64,000 nucleotides of DNA from Ktedonospora formicarum. Its GTDB lineage: Bacteria > Chloroflexota > Ktedonobacteria > Ktedonobacterales > Ktedonobacteraceae. How positions within the stretch are numbered: the stretch's first letter is position 1; each line of letters begins with the position of its first letter. A program made the position numbers and the translations under genes. Below, in pieces: positions 29,425 to 38,125 of this stretch. Under the pieces are notes generated by a model. It was given only the letters and a program-made list of their open reading frames with translations, searched no databases and had not been told where the DNA came from. The stretch lies in contig NZ_BNJF01000001.1 of NCBI RefSeq assembly GCF_016587355.1, positions 1,860,001 through 1,924,000 on the forward strand, given 5' to 3'.

Positions 29425-29481
29425 AAATCGCCCAATCAGAACACTCTTTGGAAACTGAAGAGCGTTCTGATTGGGCGATTT
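29425..29481. terminator. Bidirectional terminator
   Basis: 24-bp arms 29425-29448 and 29458-29481 with one mismatch, flanked by AAA/TTT, between the convergent propeller gene and ABC permease gene. Confidence 0.85.
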
Positions 29482-29492
29482 TCCCCTTTGAT

Positions 29493-31190
29493 TTAAACGC
29501 GGGTCACGACCGCCAGGATCTCAGGTCCACGGTTGAGCAGACGCGGAGTTACCAGTGAAGTAATGCCGACATAGACGAGGATGCCATATACCAGCGAGGC
29601 GGGAGCTGTTATAGCCCATAGCCATTGCATATGGAAGAAGACCGGCAACCAGAGAGCTAGCAGAACTGGAACCATCGCAAGGACAAGAGCAGCAAGAGCC
29701 ACAAGCGACATGATACCGCGCATACAGCCAGCCTCCGAAGAAGAGCCCATCGTGGTCTGGAAACCGCGCTGTACCTGCCTCCACTGTTGGGGGAAAAAGA
29801 CAGAGGATAGGTTCCCAAGACCGATAACCACAAAGATCGCGGCAACACCACCCACAAGCACTGGTACCAGCATGTCCCAGCTATGTGCCAGGAAGGTTGA
29901 GACCAGCACCAAGATCAACAACTCGACAAAGCCAAGCGTGAATGAGACAAGATTCTTGCCCCAGAGGATATACCAGGGCTTGATAGGGAAGAGCAGCAAC
30001 GTACCCAGACTCTGACGCTCAAAGCCAAGAATGTTATAAGAGAAGCGATAGAGCGACAGGCAGACCATCAACGGCACAATCGCCGTGGAATAAAGGCTGA
30101 TCCCCCCGCTCCCATGCGAGGTATTAAAGATCGTAAGCGCAGCCAGGAAGAGTGGAGCCAGCACCGATTGGAGCAACACAGCTGTGATCTGTGGATCGCG
30201 ACGCATATACTTCAAATCCTTGCCAAGCAGCACAAGCGCCTGCGTTGGAAAGAGGCGAGCCAGGAAGGCGGGTCGACTCACTGTGCCAGCAGTCGGAGCA
30301 GAAGGGGTTGAAGCCGCACTGGGAACAGCTCGATGCCGTACGCGCTTAGCGGGACCACTCACATCGGGGCGCACCATCGCCCGCGTGACAACCATCTGCC
30401 AGAGGTAAAGCGCGACCATGCCTACGAACAGCAGAGCGACCAGCCAGAGGAAAGCAAAGCCCCAGTTCCCGAGGGATGCCTGCTCAACAGCGCGCGCCGC
30501 CATCCCAGAAGGGAGCCACTGCAAGTACTGCGAGAATTGCTGCTGTCCCAGATTCTTGATGAAGTCGGCTGTAAAGAGGCTCCGCGAGACAAAATTGCAG
30601 AGATAACCAGAGAATGAGATCAGGACAATCAGGAAGACGCCCAGGTCACGGAAGCGACGGCTCTGCAAAAAGCTCATTAAGAGAGAGAGAATCAGCTGTC
30701 CTACTCCAACAACCTGTACATAGAACACCAGCATCGTCAGCACGCTGAAGAGTGCCACAGGCACCGAGAAGGCCCAGCCAGCCACCAGGCCCGCGAAGGC
30801 AAGTAGCAGACCAATAGTCATGGTATCCAACAGTGTTGAGAGAACCAGGCTCGCCATCAATTCCCAGCGTGTGAGCGGAAAGAGGGAAAGTTTAGTAATA
30901 TCCAGTCCCTCATTGGTATTGAACTCAATCAATGGGAGTAGGAGCCAGACAACATTCACCCCGGTCAGGAGCAGGATGGTAGCCTCAAAATTCGCGGGCG
31001 CGGGCAGGAAGCGACCAGCCGCAAAGAAGAGGAAAGCCACCCAGAAGCCTACCCACAAGAGCAGCAGGACCAGGAAGATACGCCCAATAATCCTACCGAC
31101 CTTACCAGCCCCACCCCGGGTAAAGCCACGCAGAAAGGTCTTCCAGCGCAGCCAGAACAACCAGCGGATTTTATCGCGATGGATAAGCAC
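29493..31190 (-). CDS. ABC-2 type exporter permease
   Basis: 565 aa, about twelve hydrophobic segments (for example IIGRIFLVLLLLWVGFWVAF, LLLTGVNVVWLLLPLIEF, VPVLVGGVAAIFVVIGLG, MSLVALAALVLAMVPVLLAL). It resembles large ABC-2/putative exporter permeases that pair with a single ATPase. Start is GTG 31190 with AGGAGG five bases before it, nine bases after the ATPase stop, so the two genes form an operon. Substrate unknown. Confidence 0.82.
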   Translation of the reverse strand: MLIHRDKIRWLFWLRWKTFLRGFTRGGAGKVGRIIGRIFLVLLLLWVGFWVAFLFFAAGRFLPAPANFEATILLLTGVNVVWLLLPLIEFNTNEGLDITKLSLFPLTRWELMASLVLSTLLDTMTIGLLLAFAGLVAGWAFSVPVALFSVLTMLVFYVQVVGVGQLILSLLMSFLQSRRFRDLGVFLIVLISFSGYLCNFVSRSLFTADFIKNLGQQQFSQYLQWLPSGMAARAVEQASLGNWGFAFLWLVALLFVGMVALYLWQMVVTRAMVRPDVSGPAKRVRHRAVPSAASTPSAPTAGTVSRPAFLARLFPTQALVLLGKDLKYMRRDPQITAVLLQSVLAPLFLAALTIFNTSHGSGGISLYSTAIVPLMVCLSLYRFSYNILGFERQSLGTLLLFPIKPWYILWGKNLVSFTLGFVELLILVLVSTFLAHSWDMLVPVLVGGVAAIFVVIGLGNLSSVFFPQQWRQVQRGFQTTMGSSSEAGCMRGIMSLVALAALVLAMVPVLLALWLPVFFHMQWLWAITAPASLVYGILVYVGITSLVTPRLLNRGPEILAVVTRV

Positions 31191-31199
31191 AGAAGCCTC

Positions 31200-32045
31200 C
31201 TACTCAAGCCAACTCAAATTGTGGTTTTCGTTACGCACACCAATAACATTCAAGAAAACATCTTCTAGTGTGGCATCCTTATCCTCGCCACTGGCACGCT
31301 CGCGAAGTTCTTGCAGAGTTCCCTCGGCGACGAGCACACCCTGATTGATAATGCCAACACGTGTGCAGAGGCGCTCAACGACCGCCATAATATGTGAGGA
31401 GAAGAAAATGGTCGTACCGCGCCGGGTCAGATCTTGCAGGATATCGCGAATAACACGTGAGCTAACGGGGTCGATGCCCTCGAATGGCTCATCAAGAAAG
31501 ATCACCTGAGGGCGATGCAAAATGGCCGCCGCCAAAGCGACTTTCTTGCGCATTCCAACCGAGTAGTCAACAATCATCTTCTCGGCATCATCAGCCAGAT
31601 CGAGCACGCGCAATAACTCTTCGGTGCGACGCGTCACGTCGGCTGCGGGCACTCCATACATGTGCCCGGCAAAAGTAATGAACTCGCGTCCCGTGAGGCG
31701 CTCATAGAGGTTCAAGTGTTCCGGCAGCACACCCATCAACGCGCGAGCACGTAGTGGATCTTGCCAGACATCTACACCGCCAACATAAACCTTGCCAGAA
31801 GTGGGACGCAACAGGCCCACCATCATCTTGATAGACGTTGATTTACCGGCACCGTTCGGTCCAAGAAAACCAAAAAACTCTCCTGGGCGCACTGAGAGAT
31901 TAAGATGATTGACAGCCACCTTCTGCCCAAAGTTCTGCACTAAATCTTGTGTCTGAATCGCGTATGATGTCGCGAGTTGATTGTGCTCTAGAAGGGGCTG
32001 AGCATAGTCTATGGATGGCGGGGTCTGTTCTGGAAATGTCTCCAT
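31200..32045 (-). CDS. ABC transporter ATP-binding protein
   Basis: 281 aa. Walker A GPNGAGKSTSIK, Q-loop LPEHLNLYERL, a signature region reading YSVGMRKKVALAAA (S-V-G-M instead of LSGGQ, common in the CcmA/DrrA-type exporter group), Walker B VIFLDEPFEGID and switch His SSHIMA. First gene of a two-gene exporter operon with the permease downstream. AAAGGA precedes ATG 32045. Confidence 0.92.
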   Translation of the reverse strand: METFPEQTPPSIDYAQPLLEHNQLATSYAIQTQDLVQNFGQKVAVNHLNLSVRPGEFFGFLGPNGAGKSTSIKMMVGLLRPTSGKVYVGGVDVWQDPLRARALMGVLPEHLNLYERLTGREFITFAGHMYGVPAADVTRRTEELLRVLDLADDAEKMIVDYSVGMRKKVALAAAILHRPQVIFLDEPFEGIDPVSSRVIRDILQDLTRRGTTIFFSSHIMAVVERLCTRVGIINQGVLVAEGTLQELRERASGEDKDATLEDVFLNVIGVRNENHNLSWLE

Positions 32046-32536
32046 GCGGCAATCCTTTTTTCATTGACCTACAAGAATATAACAGATAGTTATAAGCAAG
32101 TATATCAAAAAATGGCCTCCCTGTGAGGTTGGCTTCAGTATTATAACAATATAGACGTATCGCTGGAACGCGCATCAAAATGGCTTAGATGGGAAATAGA
32201 TATTAGTCCAGTGGCTGGGTAATCATCTCAATACTACTAGAAGCCTTGATGGGGACTGCGCTCTTTAATGAGAAGCTTCTTTCAACTTCCATAGCATGAA
32301 TCTCCACAATCGTCCAGCGATACATATTATCCACTATTCTATCACTTTTTCCATTGACTATTGCTCATATTGTTCCGTATACTTTTTACTATCTGCTTCT
32401 TTTCTTGACAATTTAAAGTATCTCTTAAACAAAGGAGGAAATGACTTCTTTTCATTTGTCGATACGCCTACCATCAAATCGCCCCTACACATTGAATTGT
32501 CGTCTCATTGAATGTGCTAGACACAAGGAGGTAGTT
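32046..32536. other. Intergenic region between divergent genes
   Basis: AT-rich, about 490 bases, holding the promoters of the ABC operon and the alpha-galactosidase. A TTGACA occurs at about 32404, but no matching -10 is clear. No gene or repeat seen. Confidence 0.5.
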
Positions 32537-34492
32537 ATGCACAAGAGGCGTCTTCTGAAAGGTTTCTGTTTATCTCTCTTCCTCGTTGCCACGCTCTTCC
32601 TTCTTCCGATGTTCTCTCACCCCGCCTTTGCCCTCAACAATGGGGTCGCACTGACGCCCCCTATGGGCTGGAACAGTTGGAACAAATTTGGCTGTAATGT
32701 TAGCGAGGCCTTAATTAAACAACAGGCCGACGCGATGGTGAGTAGCGGTTTAAAGGCGGCTGGATATCAGTATGTGAACATCGATGATTGCTGGCAAATA
32801 AGCCGCGATAGTAGCGGTAACATCGTCGCCGATGCCTCAAAGTTCCCCAGTGGCATCAAATCGTTAGCGGATTATGTGCATAGCAAGGGCTTAAAGCTGG
32901 GTATCTATACCGATGCGGGGACCGCTACCTGTCAGGGAAGGCCAGGTAGCTACAACCATGAACAACAAGACGCGAACACATATGCATCCTGGGGCATCGA
33001 CTATGTAAAAGAAGATTGGTGTAATACCTCAGGTCTTGATCCACAGACCCAGTACATCAAAATGCGAGACGCCCTGGCACAAACTGGTCGCCCCATCGTC
33101 TTTAGCATTTGCAACTGGGGAGTCAATTCGCCCTGGGCCTGGGGACCAGCTACTGGTAACCTCTGGCGTACAACCGGTGATATTAGCAATAACTGGAACA
33201 GTATGTTGAGTAACCTGGATTCATCTTCGCAACATGCCTCAGCAGCAGGGCCGGGAGCTTGGAATGATCCAGATATGCTCGAAGTTGGCAATGGTGGCAT
33301 GACCCAGACGGAAGATACCTCGCACTTTAGCATGTGGGCCATCATGGCTGCACCTCTTATCGCGGGCAATGACCTTTCCGCTATGTCATCAACGACGCTC
33401 AGTATCTTGACGAATAGCGAGGTTATCGCCGTAGATCAGGACGCGGCTGGCAAACAGGGAACCAAGGTAAGTGACAATGGCGCGGGCCTACAGGTATGGT
33501 CAAAGACGCTTCAAGCTAATGGTGCCCGCGCGGTCGCGCTCTTCAACCGGAGTGGTTCTGCCGCGAACATAACAGTGAATTGGAATACTATCGGGCTCTC
33601 AAACGCGAGCGCCACAGTACGCGATCTCTGGGCCCATGCGGATAAGGGCTCGTTTACTGGAAGTTATACAGCCAACGTGCCCTCTCATGGCATAGTGATG
33701 CTTAAAATCGTTGGTAGCCCTCTCAGCACCACATCCTATGAAGCGGAATCTTCAAACAACACGCTTACCGGGCAGGCCGCAGTCGCCAGTTGTGCGAACT
33801 GTTCTGGTGGGCAGAAGGTTGGCTTTGTCGGCAATAACAGCGGTACCCTTCAGTTCAACAACATCAATGTTGGTAGCTCCGGCAGCTATGCCTTAACCAT
33901 TTACTACACAGATGGGGATTCCGGACGCAATGCTTCAATAAGTGTAAATGGCGGTTCCGCCAATACCCTGGCGTTTCCTGGAACTGGTGATTTTGGAAAC
34001 GTTGGCACCTATCACCTGGCCGTAAGTTTGAACGCGGGTAACAATACCATCAAATTTTCTAACACGTCAGCCTGGGCTCCCGACTTCGACCGGATTACCA
34101 TAGGGGCAGGGTCATCCAGTTCCCTTGAGGCGGAAGCTTCGGGGAATACGCTTACCGGGCAGGCCGCCATCTCAAGCTGCACGTCCTGTTCTGGCGGGCA
34201 GAAGGTTGGCTACGTCGGCAATAACAGCGGCACCCTTCAATTCAACAATTTCAGTGTTGGTAGCAGCGGTAGTTATACCTTAACCATTTACTACACGAAT
34301 GGAGACGCGTCACGTAGTGCTTCCATGAATATTAATGGAGGTACCGCAACCACTTTGAACTTCTCAAACACAGGCGGCTGGGACTCCGTCGGCACATATA
34401 TTGTTACCGTCAATCTGAACGCAGGTAACAATACCATCAAGTTCTCTAACACGTCGGCCTGGGCTCCCGACTTCGACCGGATCACTGTATAA
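32537..34492 (+). CDS. Secreted GH27 alpha-galactosidase with two CBM35-like modules
   Basis: 651 aa from ATG 32537, which has AAGGAGG before it. Signal peptide ends HPAFA. The GH27 barrel begins ALTPPMGWNSWNKFGC and has YVNIDDCW, the nucleophile Asp in YVKEDWCN and the acid/base Asp in WNDPDMLEVGNGGMT, followed by a beta-sandwich. Two C-terminal modules of about 120 residues each (SYEAESSNNTLTGQAA and SLEAEASGNTLTGQAA) are nearly identical to each other and look like CBM35/CBM6 sugar-binding domains with a C..C pair. It releases terminal alpha-galactose from plant galactomannans or oligosaccharides outside the cell. Transcribed alone. Confidence 0.92.
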   Translation: MHKRRLLKGFCLSLFLVATLFLLPMFSHPAFALNNGVALTPPMGWNSWNKFGCNVSEALIKQQADAMVSSGLKAAGYQYVNIDDCWQISRDSSGNIVADASKFPSGIKSLADYVHSKGLKLGIYTDAGTATCQGRPGSYNHEQQDANTYASWGIDYVKEDWCNTSGLDPQTQYIKMRDALAQTGRPIVFSICNWGVNSPWAWGPATGNLWRTTGDISNNWNSMLSNLDSSSQHASAAGPGAWNDPDMLEVGNGGMTQTEDTSHFSMWAIMAAPLIAGNDLSAMSSTTLSILTNSEVIAVDQDAAGKQGTKVSDNGAGLQVWSKTLQANGARAVALFNRSGSAANITVNWNTIGLSNASATVRDLWAHADKGSFTGSYTANVPSHGIVMLKIVGSPLSTTSYEAESSNNTLTGQAAVASCANCSGGQKVGFVGNNSGTLQFNNINVGSSGSYALTIYYTDGDSGRNASISVNGGSANTLAFPGTGDFGNVGTYHLAVSLNAGNNTIKFSNTSAWAPDFDRITIGAGSSSSLEAEASGNTLTGQAAISSCTSCSGGQKVGYVGNNSGTLQFNNFSVGSSGSYTLTIYYTNGDASRSASMNINGGTATTLNFSNTGGWDSVGTYIVTVNLNAGNNTIKFSNTSAWAPDFDRITV

Positions 34493-34510
34493 ACATAGGG
34501 CCTCGTTTTT

Positions 34511-34553
34511 AGAGCTTATCCGAAAACCTTGCATAGGTTTTCGGATAAGCTCT
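34511..34553. repeat. Minimal palindromic repeat / terminator
   Basis: 19-bp perfect arms AGAGCTTATCCGAAAACCT and its complement around TGCAT. The arms equal the closing stem of the cloverleaf family with no interior. It lies between the convergent alpha-galactosidase and 34587-35045 genes and can terminate both. Confidence 0.8.
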
Positions 34554-34586
34554 TAGTGCAACTACGATTCCTTACGCGTTTCTGTC

Positions 34587-35045
34587 TCAATTCATCCATT
34601 TGCCCGGCGCATCGCTCACGTTGCCCTTGCCACGCTTCATGGTCTTGGAATCTTCGGAGAGCTTTTTGGGGAGATCCGAGAGATTGACGCGATGCCAGAA
34701 GGCGGCGGGGAAGAGGCCGACACCAAAGGCCAGAGCGGCACCGATATCAATGCGGTCGACAGGCAGCCCTGGAGGCAGGTGGAAGGGGACCTGAGAGATT
34801 ACACCCAGGATTAAGAGTAGGGCAAAGACAAAGATCACCACTTCAAGCGCACAGATGGCATAATACGAAAGCACTTCTCGTTTGGCACGGCCACGGTAGA
34901 TCAACGCCAGGACAACGTTCAGAATACACAGAAAGGCGCTGATCCATAAGACAATGGTGATGACGGTTGCCTGACGTGGACTTATCGCAGCCAGAACCGT
35001 CCCCGTCATGGGGGTCAGCGGTGCATATGTGATCAAACTGTTCAA
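34587..35045 (-). CDS. Three-helix membrane protein, unknown function
   Basis: 152 aa. Membrane segments at about 28-50 (VITIVLWISAFLCILNVVLALIY is one hydrophobic run), 60-85 and 100-115, then a basic cytoplasmic tail (KKLSEDSKTMKRGKG). Not recognised. The start is TTG 35045, supported by GGAGG six bases upstream. It lies downstream of kinase 1 on the same strand but beyond that gene's terminator. Confidence 0.6.
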   Translation of the reverse strand: MNSLITYAPLTPMTGTVLAAISPRQATVITIVLWISAFLCILNVVLALIYRGRAKREVLSYYAICALEVVIFVFALLLILGVISQVPFHLPPGLPVDRIDIGAALAFGVGLFPAAFWHRVNLSDLPKKLSEDSKTMKRGKGNVSDAPGKWMN

Positions 35046-35173
35046 GCGTTACCTCCAACTGAATCTAGAAATCTCAATAATTGAGCCGTATACCAAACAC
35101 AAGCGAGGCAAGTCAGCCTCAAGCCGCACAGGCGGCGTTGGCAAATGCTTTTCATAACAAGGGATGAAACGAT

Positions 35174-35197
35174 GGGAGCGGAAATGCTTCCGCTCCC
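35174..35197 (-). terminator. Terminator after kinase 1
   Basis: GGGAGCGGAA-ATGC-TTCCGCTCCC; on the minus strand it is followed by a short T-containing stretch. It lies 37 bases past the corrected kinase 1 stop. Confidence 0.65.
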
Positions 35198-35233
35198 GTA
35201 TGAGAATAGGTTATTTCACTCTCACCTGATTCT

Positions 35234-37968
35234 CTATTTGCGGGTCAGTAAAAGATTCGAGAAAGCGACTTCGGCATCCTTCTGATAGACTAGCATGCCT
35301 GTTTGACCTCCGCTGAAAGTGTTATCGCTTCCATCGCCAATCTTTTTGTTGTTGATATAGAATGTGTACTTGCTTTTCTCAGCGACGATCTTAATGGTAT
35401 TTTTCTGGTTATGCTTGTTTTTATACTCGCCCTTGATATCCTTCTCCCAGATAGTCTTCCAGGCTTTCTCGCCACCCCTCTGCGCTCATCGTACTTCCAG
35501 AGTTGGTACTTGCGACTATCATTTGAATTACGGATGTCGAAGAGATAGAAACCTTGTTTACTCTTATCGATCTTTTGGTAGCGAAAAATAATGCCATATT
35601 CGTTATAGGCTTTGTTTTCGGCACCATCGTCATCCTTGAGCACATTCATGGTCACAGTATAGACAAAGGAATCGGGTAAGGTAAAGTTTCCTAGCAGCGC
35701 AGTGTTGGGATGGTCGTCAGCTAGATTGATGATGTGATAAGCACCATCCTTGAAAGAGCGACCATTGCTAACGGGCCAGTCATGAATGTTGGCGCTGAGT
35801 GAATCCTCAAGGAGGATATTATCTTCAACCGCCGCAGTCGCCTTGGCTCGCGCGGTCGAGGTCGCCAGCACTGACGGAGAGATTGTATCATCATTGGTGG
35901 TCTGTGGCGCGTTCCGCGAGCTGACTAGCCAGAAGAGACTACCACCGAAGACAATCATCGCCGCCGCGACAATCAGGATCGCCATTTTCAGGCGGTTACG
36001 CACCTTCTTCTGGCGCAGATTCTCCTCTTCATCCTGTAATTCTGCCTGCATATTCGCGGGAAGTTGAGGCAACATACCAGTCACATACTGACCAGGCTTG
36101 CCGGCGACAGGAATCTTAAAGACCCTGGCAGGCTGCATCAAGCGCAGCATACTAGTGGTCCCCGAGGCCCCTGGCGTGCTCACCGCCCCAATGGGCGCTA
36201 GCAAGCCAGTCTTTCCCTGATTGGCATACTGCCCGTTTGGATCAGAGAGAGAGCCTGTTGAGCTTTGCGCTGGCTGCTGCCATTCAGTGCCAATCGCGGG
36301 ATTCTGATCTACTTCAGGGTTAGCGGCCTCCTGAGACAGCGGCTGCTCAGCATTAAATGTTAACTGCGGCACATCGGCAGCTTGCTCAGGCTGTGACACG
36401 TTAAAGCTCAGCAACCCCTTCGATTTGGGAGCATAGGAGAAAAGCGATGGCGATGGAGCGGCTGGCTCTCCAGGTTGCTCCTGTTGAGGCTGCGCAAACG
36501 AACTAAACGAAGAACCGTTAGCGGTTTGGGAATCAGATGAAGTCGCAAATTGGCTCAAGAGCCCACCAGAACGGGACGCTATTGATGGAGCGGGTGCCGC
36601 ATCGCTGGTCCCATTGAAAGGGGTAGCGGATTGTGAGAAATCCTCCTGCGACATAGCGGGCGATTGCTCCTGGCCCCATGCCACACCTGGCGTTTGTGGT
36701 GGCTGATTCTGAGCAAAGAATGAGTTTGGAAGGCCAAACGAAGAATCACCAAAATTGGTCGTACCAGACAGGAGTCCGGGCGCCACAGGTGTAGGTTGAG
36801 CCGGTGTAGCCTGGATCTCTGGAGGGAGAAGGCCAGTAAAAGACGGCAACGTCATGCTGGTCTTTGCGACGACATCATTACGAGCAGCATTCTGGTCCGG
36901 CTGAGGCATCTGTGCATTGCCACCAGATGCCGCATACGCAGACCAGGCGGACTCAGCCGGAAAAGGAAATTGCTCGGGAAGCTGTTCAGGCGCATTATCG
37001 CCCTGTGAAGAGTTATTTTTCTGCCACATAGGATCAAAGAGTCCCCGTTTGGTAAAAGAAGCATCACCCTGGGGCACAGCAACCTTCAGCGTTTCGCCGA
37101 TGGAGACGCCAGCCTCATCCAGAGCCGCACGAAAAGCGCGCGTAATCTCCTGGACGTGACTATAGCGATCTTCGGGTCGTTTCGCCAGAGTGCGCAGTAT
37201 CACCTGCTCAGCGGACGCCGGAAGATCCGGTCGCAGAGAGCAAGGTGAGGACGGCGGGTTGTTTAAGTGCTGCATAGCCACCTGCATTGGCAATGCCCCC
37301 TTGAAGGGAGGGCTACCAGTGACAAGGTGATAAAGTACACAGCCGAGGGAATAAAGATCGGCCCGAGTATCAACAGGGGTACCTATAACCTGCTCAGGAG
37401 CCATATAATCGGGCGTGCCAAGAGGCGCACCCGCGCCCGTTAAGCGAACCTGTGCCGACTGTTCCTCGGAGAGAATCTTGACCAGACCAAAATCAGTCAG
37501 AACCAGTCGTCCCTCCTGCGTCAGCATAACATTCGCGGGTTTAATGTCACGATGAATGACGCCGCGCTCATGAGCGACCTCTAGAGCGGCGGCTAGCTGC
37601 TCCAGGTAGTTACAGACTTGAGCCAAAGGGAGGCGTCCCTCACGCTCAAGCACATCGCGCAGGCTCCCCCCATTAAGGTATGGCATCACCAGATAGGCCA
37701 AGCCATCCTGTTCCGCGTATTCATGCACAGGCACGATATTAGGGTGGGTCAGAGAGGCGGCTGTGTCAGTCTCGCGACGGAAGCGCTCAAGGAACGCGGC
37801 GCGCTGGCGAGCATTCAGCGTTGTGGCGGGAAAGAGCACCTTGACGGCAACCTGGCGACGCGGACGGGATTGTTGCGCCAGGAATACAGCCCCCATCCCC
37901 CCCTGACCGATAAGTTGCTGCAAGGTACAGGTACCCAGCACCTTACCTATGAGATCTTCCGCGTTCAT
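35234..37968 (-). CDS. PknB-like Ser/Thr kinase with extracellular laminin-G-like domain, frame broken near 3' end
   Basis: Active-looking kinase domain (about 10-275): GQGGMGAVF, AVKVL, HRDIKPANVML, TDFGLVK, MAPEQ. A long Pro/Gln/Ser-rich linker, one membrane helix (MAILIVAAAMIVFGGSLFWL, about 665-685) and an outer concanavalin-like domain (ILLEDSLSANIHDW onward) follow. The first frame stops at 35290 after WKYDERRG plus unrelated residues; another frame continues EKAWKTIWEKDIKG, YTFYINNKKIGDG and ends AFSNLLLTRK at 35234, matching the neighbour kinase. One extra G in GGGG at about 35478-35482 restores it to about 911 aa. ATG 37968 is used. Paralogue of 38126-40603. Confidence 0.88.
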
Positions 37969-38010
37969 CACAGACGTACACCTGCCTCTTTCGGAAAATG
38001 GTATTCACTC

Positions 38011-38093
38011 GTTATCCGAAAACCAACCCTCATACGAGGGCGAGGCGCCGCTGGTTGCGGCTAGCGTTACGACGCTCAGGTTTTCGGGTAAGA
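38011..38093 (+). repeat. Cloverleaf palindromic repeat upstream of kinase 1
   Basis: GTTATCCGAAAACC ... GGTTTTCGGGTAAG, hairpins CCCTCATACGAGGG, GCCGCTGGTTGCGGC and AGCGT-TACG-ACGCT. The last replaces AGCGC/GCGCT of other copies, a compensatory change. It lies between the kinase 2 stop and kinase 1 start. Confidence 0.85.
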
Positions 38094-38125
38094 CCTTGCA
38101 CTACAAGAACATCCGTATCTTATGC

